DNA of 64,000 bases, from NCBI GenBank assembly GCA_964498585.1, contig CAZCHH010000006.1:1-64000 (forward strand). Direction: 5' to 3'. Within the stretch, counting starts at the first letter, position 1, and the number at the start of each line of letters is the position of its first letter. This document shows positions 27,801-35,713 of this stretch, one piece after another. Made by a program: the position numbers and the translations under genes. Source of the DNA: JAAYJM01 sp964498585 (GTDB taxonomy: Bacteria > Bacteroidota > Ignavibacteria > Kapaibacteriales > UBA2268). The notes under the pieces were generated by a model, which was given only the letters and a program-made list of their open reading frames with translations, searched no databases and was not told the origin of the DNA.

Positions 27801-29860
27801 ATCAGGTGGTTGTTACGTTTGAGGATATTACTAAACGTAAGCAATTTGAAGAAAAATTGAAACATTTCAATAACTTAATGCAATATATTATTTCTCATGC
27901 TAAAAGTGCAATAGCAATTCTTGATAAAAATATGAAATATGTTTATGTTAGTGAGAGATTTTTAAAAGATTACAATTTAACAGATACTAACATAATAGGG
28001 AAAAACCATTATGACATATTCACAGATTTATCTGAAAAATGGCTCGAATCGCACAAAAAGGGTTTAAATGGTGAGATTACCGGAAGTGAAGAAGAAGCTT
28101 TTTATCGTGCTGATGGCTTAATTGAATGGATAAGGTGGGAATGCCGTCCTTGGTATGAAGCCGATGGCTCTATTGCCGGAATAATCCTTTATACTGAAGT
28201 TATAACTGACAGGAAGAAAGCTGAACAAGCATTAAAAGAAAGCTACGAAATGCTTTTCAATCTTACCGAAAGAGTTCCGGGAGTTGTATATCAGTATCGT
28301 TTATGGCCTGATGGGCATTCAGCTTTTCCTTATTCGAGTCAGGGTATGTTTGATATTTATGAAGTAACATCAGAAGAAGTAAAAGAAGATGCTTCAATTG
28401 TTTTTACACGTATTCATCCAGATGATTTAGATTACGTTTCCAATGCTATTTATGAATCTGAAAAAAATCAGTCTTTTTTTCAGGTAGAATTCCGTGTAGT
28501 TTTACCAAAAAAAGGTCTCCGCTGGTGTTCAAGCAATGCAAAACCTACTTTACTTGATGACGGTAGTACTCTTTGGTATGGAATTATTATTGATATTACA
28601 GACTTAAAATCTGCTCAGGAAGAACTACTACATAAAAATAAAGAATTAGAAGCTCAATATGAAGAATATATGAAGCTTAATGAAGTCCTCAGGGAAACTA
28701 ATTACGACCTTGAAATTGCTAAATCGAAAGCTGAAGAAAGTGATAATTTAAAAACTGCATTCCTGCAAAATATGTCTCATGAAATCCGCACTCCTCTTAA
28801 TGGAATTCTTGGTTTTTCTAAACTTCTTAATGAACAGGACATTTCAAAAGAAGAAATAACAGAATATACTGACATTATTAATCAAAGTGGAAATCGTTTG
28901 CTTGAAATTGTAAATAACGTCCTCGATATTGCAAAAATAGAAACCGGTCAGATAGTTGTTAATAATACTTCTTTCCCAGTGATTTCAGTTATTAAAGATT
29001 TGTATAACTTTTTTGCTACAATGGCAAAAGCAAAAAATCTTCAGTTAAATATAGTCGTATCTCAGGAATTAGAAAATTTAATAGTATTTACTGATATATC
29101 TAAAATATCTCAAATTTTATCTAATTTAATCAACAACGCAATAAAATTTACACAGGAAGGAAACATTGATTTTGGCTATGAGATAAAAGACAATCTAATT
29201 CAATTCTTTGTTAAGGACACAGGTATTGGAATTTCAAAAGAGCATCAGTTGAAGATATTTGAAAGATTTGCTCAAGTTGATTTGTCTATTACACGTGGTT
29301 TTGAAGGAGCCGGACTCGGACTTGCTATTTGTAAAGGACTTGTTGAAATTCTAGATGGAAAAATTTGGGTTGATTCTGATTTAGATAAAGGTTCTAGTTT
29401 CTTCTTTACAATACCTTTAAAGCAATATCTGACAAAAATTAAAAATTTTATTAACGAAACTGATTTCACTTTCGATTTTCATAGTTTAAAAGTTTTAATT
29501 GTTGAAGATGAAATAACCAGTTTTAAATATTTAATGAAAATTTTACAAAATGATAAAATAACTGTTCTTCATGCGGTAAATGGCTTGGAAGCTATTGAGT
29601 TAGTAAAAAATACACCTGATATTGACTTAATACTGATGGATATCCGTATGCCTGTTTTAGATGGTTTTGAAGCAACAAAACAAATTAAAATATTAAAACC
29701 AGATATACCTGTAATTGCTCAAACTGCTTATGCTTTTAGTTCAGAAAAGGAAAGAATTCTTAAAGCCGGATTTAATGATTATATTACAAAACCAATTGAA
29801 TATGATAAACTTTTATCAATAATTAACAAGGAACTTAGTAAAGCCAAAAAGCAGAACTGA
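24812..29860 (+). CDS. seven-PAS hybrid sensor histidine kinase with receiver domain
   Basis: 1682 residues. A membrane helix (14-34), an extracytoplasmic sensor of about 260 residues and a second helix (about 299-322) are followed by about seven PAS units (starting near 345, 475, 596, 715, 885, 1020 and 1145). A coiled linker leads to the dimerisation domain FLQNMSHEIRTPLNG (phospho-acceptor H1323). An ATPase domain follows with DTGIGISKEHQ and GAGLGLAICKGLVEILDG. A receiver domain comes last, with D1610 in LILMDIRMPVLDG and K near TKPI. No DNA-binding output is present, so signal must pass to a separate phosphotransfer protein. The linker NKELExQYEEYxxLNE...TNYDLEIAKSK occurs twice, before PAS 5 and before the His domain. 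Confidence 0.92.
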   Translation: MKKKITKSVINTKYIVLFISLISIMIIVGALFYYKNEESSIKIKEHNNLRAVAELKINQLTQWLNERIGDAKILSSSPFFAKNIGIWFDNQDNQTLKNDIKNRFLQYKNIYSYRDVFLCSKNGEILIASNTDKHLDSITIQKIKVSFDSNRIVFTDFYYCNIHNDIHFDIITPVYNEKNESFAVIIIRIAPEEYIFPLIQSWPTPSKTAETIIIRKDKDSVLFLNELRHKKNTALKYKLSLKELNAPGVQAVKGYEGIYEGIDYRGIKVLSEIRNVSNTNWYMIAKVDKSEIYAELNYRSIIIIAFVIVLICILSIGIFWIYHYRQRNIYYQLYHNEKELHEIQKEFQTTLYSIGDAVITTDTSGKIKMMNPIAEQITGWTESEAKDNLIQEVFNIVNEKTRIRVDNPVDLVLKNGKIIGLANHTILISKDGKEFPIADSGAPIINENGEITGVVLVFRDQTEEYLYQQELIESETRYKSLHNASFGGIAIHDNGIILDCNQGLSEISGYSYEELIGMNGLILFAEKYRDEAMTNILSGYEKPYESIGLQKNGIEYPIRIEARNIPYKGKSVRCFEFRNITEQKLSEEKLKESEERFRTIFENASIGLYRSTPEGKVILANQMIVKLLGYSSFEELANIDLNELGYACPEDRIRFKELIEQNDRINGFESTWRNKNGGIVFIRESSNIYRNPDGSIKFYEGTVEDITERKKAEEALRESEAFIRTVMDNLPIGVAVNSVGPDVEFEYINDNFLKIYRTTKEALAEKGAFWETVYEDEETRKKIKKLVLSDIASGDAERMHWKDIPIKRKGEETSYISAMNTPIPGRTLMISTVWDVTDRLKAENLLIQRNKELETQYEEYARLNELLVQTNYDLEIAKSKTEESEERHRFLFENTIQGVVYHSNTGEIIYANKAAADILGLTIDQMNGLTAKDPRWRAIHEDGSDYPGDTHPCSITLKTSKPVFNKVMGVFNPQKNSYNWININSIPKFKNNDSMPYQVVVTFEDITKRKQFEEKLKHFNNLMQYIISHAKSAIAILDKNMKYVYVSERFLKDYNLTDTNIIGKNHYDIFTDLSEKWLESHKKGLNGEITGSEEEAFYRADGLIEWIRWECRPWYEADGSIAGIILYTEVITDRKKAEQALKESYEMLFNLTERVPGVVYQYRLWPDGHSAFPYSSQGMFDIYEVTSEEVKEDASIVFTRIHPDDLDYVSNAIYESEKNQSFFQVEFRVVLPKKGLRWCSSNAKPTLLDDGSTLWYGIIIDITDLKSAQEELLHKNKELEAQYEEYMKLNEVLRETNYDLEIAKSKAEESDNLKTAFLQNMSHEIRTPLNGILGFSKLLNEQDISKEEITEYTDIINQSGNRLLEIVNNVLDIAKIETGQIVVNNTSFPVISVIKDLYNFFATMAKAKNLQLNIVVSQELENLIVFTDISKISQILSNLINNAIKFTQEGNIDFGYEIKDNLIQFFVKDTGIGISKEHQLKIFERFAQVDLSITRGFEGAGLGLAICKGLVEILDGKIWVDSDLDKGSSFFFTIPLKQYLTKIKNFINETDFTFDFHSLKVLIVEDEITSFKYLMKILQNDKITVLHAVNGLEAIELVKNTPDIDLILMDIRMPVLDGFEATKQIKILKPDIPVIAQTAYAFSSEKERILKAGFNDYITKPIEYDKLLSIINKELSKAKKQN

Positions 29861-29966
29861 TAATTTAGCTGTTGAATTTCAGAGCTCCTTATTCATTCCA
29901 TAAAGAAAATAAAGGAGTTATGCAAATTTCATTTTAAAATGTCATAAATAATATGAATATATGACT

Positions 29967-30124
29967 TGTCATTCTGATGGTTGTCAGAATCCAACTTGGA
30001 AAAGCAAGAGAGATTGCTCAATTGTTGGTTACATTTGGGCAAGCCCAAATGCCTCATTGAAATAGCTAAAATTGAATAGCGCTGAACAATAATAAGATGG
30101 ATTCTGACATTCGTCAGAATGACA
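29967..30124. repeat. MITE-like dispersed repeat, copy A
   Basis: The ends are inverted repeats of about 31 bp: left TGTCATTCTG...CAGAATCCA, right GATGGATTCTG...CAGAATGACA. Each end is itself a small palindrome (ATTCTG-n7-CAGAAT). The centre shares GGGCAAGCCCAAATG and AATAGCTAAAATTGAATAGCG with copies B and C. Shared sequence continues on the right through GATGTCAT and an ATAAAGCATTTGCTTTAT hairpin to about 30185. There is no open frame for a transposase. Confidence 0.75.
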
Positions 30125-30270
30125 CATATAATGATGTCATCGCCAATATAATAAAGCATTTGCTTTATCTTGTGGCTCAGAATGAAAAGACTGTAAAATA
30201 AAAAAATTACGAAGGGTAATGAATTCTGAATTTAAAATTTAAAGAAAATTAGATTGAAGTTGTTTATTAT

Positions 30271-30320
30271 GTTCTTTGAAAAAGAGTGTGAGTTAATTTG
30301 AAAACTCTTTTTCAAAGAAC
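30271..30320 (-). terminator. perfect 17-bp hairpin after the NlpC/P60 gene
   Basis: GTTCTTTGAAAAAGAGT (30271-30287) and its exact complement (30304-30320) enclose a 16-nt loop, 10 bases beyond the stop of the minus-strand peptidase gene. A strong U-tract is lacking on the minus strand, but position and stem length suit a terminator or mRNA-stabilising hairpin. Confidence 0.6.
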
Positions 30321-30330
30321 GTATGTAATT

Positions 30331-31221
30331 TTAATGAGAATTATTCAGATTTGATTCACTGTCGTTGCTTAATTTTACAACGTCTCTTGAGCTAAGCCGC
30401 CTGCCACCAATAAACCTTTTATTATAAAAAGTACTTTCAAGCGAAGATACAGTAACACCATATCTTGAACTTGAATGAGCAAATAAATCATCACCAAGAT
30501 AAATGCCTACGTGTGAAGCAAATGAGCGTGAATATGTATGGAAAAATACCAAATCACCAAATTCCAATTCGCTTTTCTTGATTTTTAGACCTACAGTACA
30601 TTGTTCTCTTGCTGTTCTTGGGAGGGAAATATGAGCAGAATTATTAAATATTGTTTGGACAAAAGCTGAGCAATCAATTCCTTTGTTGTTAGAGCCACCA
30701 AAGTGATATGGAGTGCCGAGCCAGTCCATAATTGCATCCATTATATCTTTCTTCTTTATACCACCGATAGTGTATGCGTTTATATCTTCATCTTCGACGT
30801 AACTCAGCCATAAGACTTTAAAGCTTTCAATATCAACTTCAACGTCATCTTCAAGCTCGAGCTCTGCTATATTTTCACCTTCTTCAAAAAATTCCTCGTC
30901 TGAGGTTAAGCTATTTTCATTTAATTGTTGTCGTAACGAAATGCTGTCAATATTTGGGTCTAAGCCAGCTAAAGCACTGATTTCGGCAGAATTATTTCTA
31001 ATGAATTCAGTTGCTTCATTTCGGGTTTTTTCTGGATTGTAAGAGCGTTTTCTTCGATATGATTTTTTCTTTTTTTTCTTTTTGGTTGTAGTTTTCTTTT
31101 TAACAGAAGTAGTTGATTTTTTTGCCTTTGATTGTGATTCTATTGGGGTAATTGCTATTAGTCCGGGAATGACTAATAATAGAATTAGAATTTTATAAAA
31201 TCTTTTTAATCTATTTTGCAT
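30331..31221 (-). CDS. exported NlpC/P60 cell-wall endopeptidase
   Basis: 296 residues. The N-terminal hydrophobic segment (about 10-26) is a signal peptide or anchor. A Lys/Ser/Thr-rich basic stretch (33-62) and an acidic region (107-147) follow. The C-terminal 140 residues are the catalytic domain: C184 in GIDCSAF, H237 in SHVGIYLGDD and a third polar residue H249. Such enzymes cut the D-Glu-diaminopimelate bond of peptidoglycan stem peptides. Basic-then-acidic linkers like this could bind the wall electrostatically; this is inferred. Confidence 0.9.
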   Translation of the reverse strand: MQNRLKRFYKILILLLVIPGLIAITPIESQSKAKKSTTSVKKKTTTKKKKKKKSYRRKRSYNPEKTRNEATEFIRNNSAEISALAGLDPNIDSISLRQQLNENSLTSDEEFFEEGENIAELELEDDVEVDIESFKVLWLSYVEDEDINAYTIGGIKKKDIMDAIMDWLGTPYHFGGSNNKGIDCSAFVQTIFNNSAHISLPRTAREQCTVGLKIKKSELEFGDLVFFHTYSRSFASHVGIYLGDDLFAHSSSRYGVTVSSLESTFYNKRFIGGRRLSSRDVVKLSNDSESNLNNSH

Positions 31222-31522
31222 TTTTTCTCCAATTATTTGACTATATCATTAATTTTTTACTAATTTTAGAAAAATCAATTTTAATTTTTTACAAAAAACG
31301 AAAGTTTTTTGTAATATAAAAGCACTATTTTAAAATTAATTTTTTTTAATTTTTTGTTAATTGATATTATTTTATAAAAAAAATTCAATAAATTTGTATG
31401 TTCTTTGAATTGTTGTTATTGTTGAAAAAATTAAACACTTTTTCAAATTTAGCTTGATAAAATATTTAATAAATTAATTACAAGATTAATAGTTTAGCAT
31501 TTTATAAATAAATAATAATTTT

Positions 31523-32317
31523 ATGGTAAATATTTCAATAGTACAATTCTGTCCAAAGTTATTTGAACGAAAATTAAATATTTCAAGAATTGAGGAAATA
31601 ATTGAAAAAGATGATTCTGATTTAATTCTCTTTCCGGAGCTTTCGACTACAGGATATTTCTTTTTAAACCGGGAAGAAGTTGATGAAAATTCAGATGAAT
31701 TTAACGGAAAAACAATTATGCACTTTCAGGAAATGGCAGTTATACATAACAAAATTATAGTAATTGGATTTGCTGAAAAATTTCGTTCTGAACTTTATAA
31801 TTCAGCTGCTATTCTATTTCCAGAAGAAAAGTATTCTTCTTGCTATAGAAAGACGCATCTTTTTTATAGAGAACGATTTTGCTTTAATGAAGGAAATACC
31901 GGCTTTTTTGTAATTGATTACAAACCTTTCGATTTAAAACTTGGAACAATGATTTGCTACGACTGGAGATTCCCGGAAGCTGCCCGTACTCTTGGCTTTA
32001 AAGGTGCTGACCTTATTGTGTGCCCTTCTAATCTTGTAACAAAAATTTGGCATTTAGCAATGCCAGCCCGCTCAATTGAAAATAAAGTATATCTTGCAGT
32101 TTCTAATAGATTTGGGAATGAAGTAAGAAATAATGAAAATCTTCTATTTAACGGAATGTCTGCTATTTGGGATTTCAATGGTTCGCTACTTCAAGCAGCT
32201 AATAAAGAAGGCGATGAAATACTTAAATGTTCTATTAATCCAGAATACACCCGAAATAAGATGTTCAATGAATTTAATGATATTTTTAAAGACAGAAGGA
32301 CTGAGTTTTATATATAA
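31523..32317 (+). CDS. carbon-nitrogen hydrolase (nitrilase superfamily)
   Basis: 264 residues, the length of a single-domain member. The Glu-Lys-Cys triad is visible: E39 in LFPELSTTGY, K110 in CYRKTHLF and C145 in TMICYDWRFPE. The last motif, with WRFPE, resembles omega-amidase/YafV-like enzymes rather than true nitrilases. Substrate is uncertain; amide cleavage in nitrogen metabolism or repair of dicarboxylate amides is plausible. It is monocistronic. A -7 box TAAATTTG (31389-31396) lies 127 bases upstream without a clear -33. 31222-31522 otherwise has no gene. Confidence 0.88.
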   Translation: MVNISIVQFCPKLFERKLNISRIEEIIEKDDSDLILFPELSTTGYFFLNREEVDENSDEFNGKTIMHFQEMAVIHNKIIVIGFAEKFRSELYNSAAILFPEEKYSSCYRKTHLFYRERFCFNEGNTGFFVIDYKPFDLKLGTMICYDWRFPEAARTLGFKGADLIVCPSNLVTKIWHLAMPARSIENKVYLAVSNRFGNEVRNNENLLFNGMSAIWDFNGSLLQAANKEGDEILKCSINPEYTRNKMFNEFNDIFKDRRTEFYI

Positions 32318-32474
32318 ATTCTGAACTGTAGTGCATTCAGATGGATTCTGAATTTTGTCAATGTTATCACAGAACTTGAGGTTCCTCGATGACGATTGGA
32401 ATAAACCAATTTGGTTTATTTACCAGTAAATATATAAAATACATATACTTACATTGTTAAATATTGAAAGTAGA

Positions 32475-32507
32475 AGTCATCGGATGACTGGCTGTCATCC
32501 GATGACT
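32475..32507. repeat. perfect palindrome of the TCATCCGATGA family
   Basis: AGTCATCGGATGAC (32475-32488) and GTCATCCGATGACT (32494-32507) are exact complements with a 5-nt loop. It lies between convergent genes. A motif AAAAGTAAACGTCTTC follows (32525-32540) and recurs at 34958-34973. The rest of 32318-32670 includes a decayed piece of the dispersed repeat near 32338-32366. Confidence 0.6.
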
Positions 32508-32670
32508 ATTTCATTCATTTTTTTAAAAGTAAACGTCTTCATTGATATTCGCCTCGGAATGAGATTATTAATTATTTCATCTCCTTATATATAAAGGTTT
32601 TACTTTGTCTTCGATTGAGGATTGATAAAAATAAAGAACTATAATTTACAAGAAGCGACAAGCTCTGAAA

Positions 32671-33423
32671 TTAAATGCTTAAACCAAATACAAAATGAAC
32701 AATCGATTCTTGAGGATTGAATATTAGAGATGATTTTACAGGTAGTTCAAATTCATTTGAAAGTTTGATTTTTTTGCTACCTGTTACTCCGAGATTGACA
32801 ACACCAAAACTATTTCCAAAAGCTCCTGCTTTGGGTGTTAGTCCTAAAAATATGTCCAATTTATTTTCGGAAACCGTTAAAGGGTAACCAATTTCAAAAT
32901 AAGAAGAATAATAGTTCTCTCCTTTTTCATCTTTGTCTTTGTCTTTGTCAAATCCAAAATATTTATCGTTTCCAAAGAAATAAACGGCACCATATAACTT
33001 TAAAGGAAATTCCTGAGGCAACTGGTATTCTAAGCTAAATTCGAAAGTATGGGCTGTAGTTTTATTATCAAAAACGAAATACCTTGTATCTTTAGATGCA
33101 GGAACACCAGTAACTGATGGGACGAAATAATCGCTCAAAACAAAAGTGAATCCATAAACTGAATATTTCAAATAAAAATCTATTTCTTTGTAAAAATCAG
33201 AGATAGAAAAAGCACCCCAATATCCTACTTCAAAACCATTTATTCTATAGGAAATAAATGGTTGAATACTTGGAGAATTTCCGTAATCGACTCCACGGAA
33301 CACATAGCGGCTAACTAAATCAGAGCCAATATTGAAAGATGAATTATTTTCTTCTGACAAAACCGTTTTGAAATTAATAATTAGTAAAAAGAAAAGTATG
33401 GAATATAAAATATGTTTATTCAT
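32671..33423 (-). CDS. TorF-like outer-membrane beta-barrel protein
   Basis: 250 residues with a signal peptide (about 1-23). The mature start NIGSDLVSRYVFRGVDYGN, followed by PSIQPFISYRINGFEVGYWG, is the hallmark of the TorF/Gcw_chp putative porin family. Alternating hydrophobic strands run to the C-terminus, which ends in an aromatic-aliphatic strand (IVHFVFGLSI). The cargo is unknown. It is monocistronic; both neighbours are far away. Confidence 0.78.
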   Translation of the reverse strand: MNKHILYSILFFLLIINFKTVLSEENNSSFNIGSDLVSRYVFRGVDYGNSPSIQPFISYRINGFEVGYWGAFSISDFYKEIDFYLKYSVYGFTFVLSDYFVPSVTGVPASKDTRYFVFDNKTTAHTFEFSLEYQLPQEFPLKLYGAVYFFGNDKYFGFDKDKDKDEKGENYYSSYFEIGYPLTVSENKLDIFLGLTPKAGAFGNSFGVVNLGVTGSKKIKLSNEFELPVKSSLIFNPQESIVHFVFGLSI

Positions 33424-33536
33424 AAATCTTTCCTGTAAATAAAAACAAAAATATATTTTTTTTCATAAACTTTTTTACAATTTCATATTATGCAATTCAC
33501 GAATTAAATTTAAACAAGTTAATTTAATTCGCTATT

Positions 33537-33677
33537 TTATTTTATAACACAAGTACCATTACCTTCTTGAGAGTAATAGCACGGAGATGAATTAATAATT
33601 TGAATTTTATTTTTAGCACAATTAATTAATTTTATAATTTTAAATGTAATTAATAATAATTTTAACCAAAAGACCAT
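33537..33677 (-). CDS. possible small protein, 46 residues
   Basis: An ATG at 33677 lies 8 bases after a GGGGAG ribosome site and opens a frame with a hydrophobic N-terminus (MVFWLKLLLITFKIIKL) and a Cys-containing tail (SSPCYYSQEGNGTCVIK). The composition looks protein-like rather than random AT-rich. It would be a small secreted or membrane peptide. The rest of 33424-33923 shows nothing I can support. Confidence 0.3.
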   Translation of the reverse strand: MVFWLKLLLITFKIIKLINCAKNKIQIINSSPCYYSQEGNGTCVIK

Positions 33678-33923
33678 TTAACAGCTCCCCTGCTCTTGCT
33701 TATTAGGAGGGGAACAAGAACAGTTCAATTCTATATAATTATATTACCAATATGGACTACTACTTGGAAGTTAAGCAATTATATATAATAACAAATTTCT
33801 TATCTTCGTTCCATTGCCCTCAAGAGGGAAATGCGTAAGGTGAGTTATCAATTTGCGATTTATTTTTTCAATATAAATCTCCTTCCCATTAATTTTCGTT
33901 ATGGAACAAGTGGTTCTGATATA

Positions 33924-34802
33924 TTATCTATTCCATTTAAGCAACTTCATTTGAATTAAAGAAAAAACAATTAATAAAAGAAAAACGAGTAATGCAAGAG
34001 CAGAGGCGTATCCCATTGTGTCAGTTTTTTCAAAAGCATTAATATATACCTGATAAACCAATGTCATAGTTGAATTAAGCGGACCACCTTTTGTCATAAC
34101 AAAAATTTCAACAAATATCTGAAATGATTTTATTGTGTTAATTACAATAACAAAAAGCAGGGTAGGGCGGAGCATCTGAATCGTAACACGGAAGAATTGC
34201 TGAATTGGGCTTGCTCCGCTTAGTCTGGCTGCATCGTATAAATCCTGAGGGATTGTTTGCATCCCGGCAAGGAACAGAACTACATAATAACCAATTGAAA
34301 TCCATACATCCATAAACATAATTGCAAGTAATGCTGTTGATGGATTCTGGAGAAATCCAAAATCTGACGGTGGAAAACCAAGCAGAATAAAAAGTGTATT
34401 TACATAGCCATCTTTTGCATATAGATTTGTGAAAATTAAAGAAATTACTACAAGAGAAGTTACTGAAGGTAAAAAATATGATGCTCTTAATATTTCTTTA
34501 TACTTTACTATTTTACTATTTAAAATTGAAGCTAAAATTAGTGCAGATAAAGTTGTTACTGGAACAGTTCCTAAAGTAAAAAAAGTAGTGTTGAAAAGAG
34601 CTTTCCAAAATATTTCATCTTTAAAAATACTTATATAATTTTCAAAACCTATATATTGAAATGAATTTGTAAGTGTTTGATATTTAGTAAAACTCATAAA
34701 AACTGCAAAGCCAAGAGGATAAAGCCAGAAGACTATTAAAGTAATAAGCCATGGTAGTAGTAAAATGAGTGTATTAGTATTTTTAAATATATTTGATTTC
34801 AT
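33924..34802 (-). CDS. ABC transporter sugar permease (MalF/UgpA type), orphan
   Basis: 292 residues with six membrane helices and the permease EAA loop (DAARLSGASPIQQFFRVTIQMLRPT) that docks on the ATPase. It resembles MalF/UgpA-class carbohydrate permeases. A working importer needs a second permease, a binding protein and usually an ATPase, but the neighbours are maf and a porin-like gene, and no such partner is in the window. Its components may be elsewhere in the genome. The ATG at 34802 is preceded by an AT-rich leader. Confidence 0.88.
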   Translation of the reverse strand: MKSNIFKNTNTLILLLPWLITLIVFWLYPLGFAVFMSFTKYQTLTNSFQYIGFENYISIFKDEIFWKALFNTTFFTLGTVPVTTLSALILASILNSKIVKYKEILRASYFLPSVTSLVVISLIFTNLYAKDGYVNTLFILLGFPPSDFGFLQNPSTALLAIMFMDVWISIGYYVVLFLAGMQTIPQDLYDAARLSGASPIQQFFRVTIQMLRPTLLFVIVINTIKSFQIFVEIFVMTKGGPLNSTMTLVYQVYINAFEKTDTMGYASALALLVFLLLIVFSLIQMKLLKWNR

Positions 34803-35010
34803 TAAATTAAAAAAATAGAAATTCTAATAATTTTATATTCTGCTAAACTAATCAAACAATAACACTTTTGGAAGTAAATTTTTTGAATTTAACTCTTAAC
34901 CTAAATAATTCAAAAGATGACTAACAGTCAACTGATGAATAAAAAGTTCATTTTACCAAAAGTAAACGTCTTCGTTTGTATTTACTTCGTATTATTTTTG
35001 TATTAATCAG

Positions 35011-35625
35011 CTACCTTAAAAATTCCCGAAGTGTTCTGTAAAAAAGTTCTAATGGCAGACCGACAATATTATAATAACAGCCCTCAATATGAGATACAAA
35101 GACACTACCGAAATCATCTTGTATTCCATATCCACCTGCTTTATCGAATGGTGAACCAGTAGCAATATAAGCCCGGATTTCATCGTCCTCAAGCTTTCTG
35201 AATGTAACAGCAGTTTTTTGGAATGTATTTACTTTTTTCTTTTTTAAAGTATTGATAAAGCACATTCCGGTAAAGACATAATGCGTTTTTCCGCTTAAAT
35301 TATTCAGCATTTCAAATGCAGCATCTTCGCTTTTAGGTTTGTTTATTATTTGATTTTCTAAAACTACAATAGTATCAGCACCAAAAACGACTGCTGGATA
35401 TTCCAATACTCTTGCTACGTATATAGCTTTCTTTTCGGCAAGCAAAGAAACGTATTCTTCCGGCACTAATTCTTCATTATGAAATTTTGTTTCTTTTACT
35501 TGCGAAGGAATAATTTGAAAATCTAATCCTAATTGCTTTAATAGTAAGTTTCGTCTTGGCGATTTTGAAGCTAATACAAAAGGTAAATCTAATTTTAAAA
35601 GTTCAGTAATTTTAATATTTTCCAT
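35011..35625 (-). CDS. maf: Maf-family nucleotide pyrophosphatase
   Basis: 204 residues. The signature LASKSPRRNLLLKQLGLDF opens the protein, followed by the family motif GADTIVVLENQIINKP and the Maf tail KAGGYGIQDDFGSVFVSHIEG, then YYNIVGLPLELF. Maf proteins hydrolyse non-canonical or modified NTPs (dTTP/UTP-type in YhdE-like members) and were first linked to septum formation. It is divergent from murA with 88 bases between. Confidence 0.93.
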   Translation of the reverse strand: MENIKITELLKLDLPFVLASKSPRRNLLLKQLGLDFQIIPSQVKETKFHNEELVPEEYVSLLAEKKAIYVARVLEYPAVVFGADTIVVLENQIINKPKSEDAAFEMLNNLSGKTHYVFTGMCFINTLKKKKVNTFQKTAVTFRKLEDDEIRAYIATGSPFDKAGGYGIQDDFGSVFVSHIEGCYYNIVGLPLELFYRTLREFLR

Positions 35626-35713
35626 AATTAAAATTCATATTAAAAATAATGCAATTTTAAGAAAAATTTGCTAATTTGGTATGATAAATTTTGATAATTA
35701 TTGAAATAAAGAA

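Noticed and set aside
29929..30159. A 76-codon open frame on the minus strand
   Set aside because: It spans the dispersed repeat; the other copies do not keep the frame.
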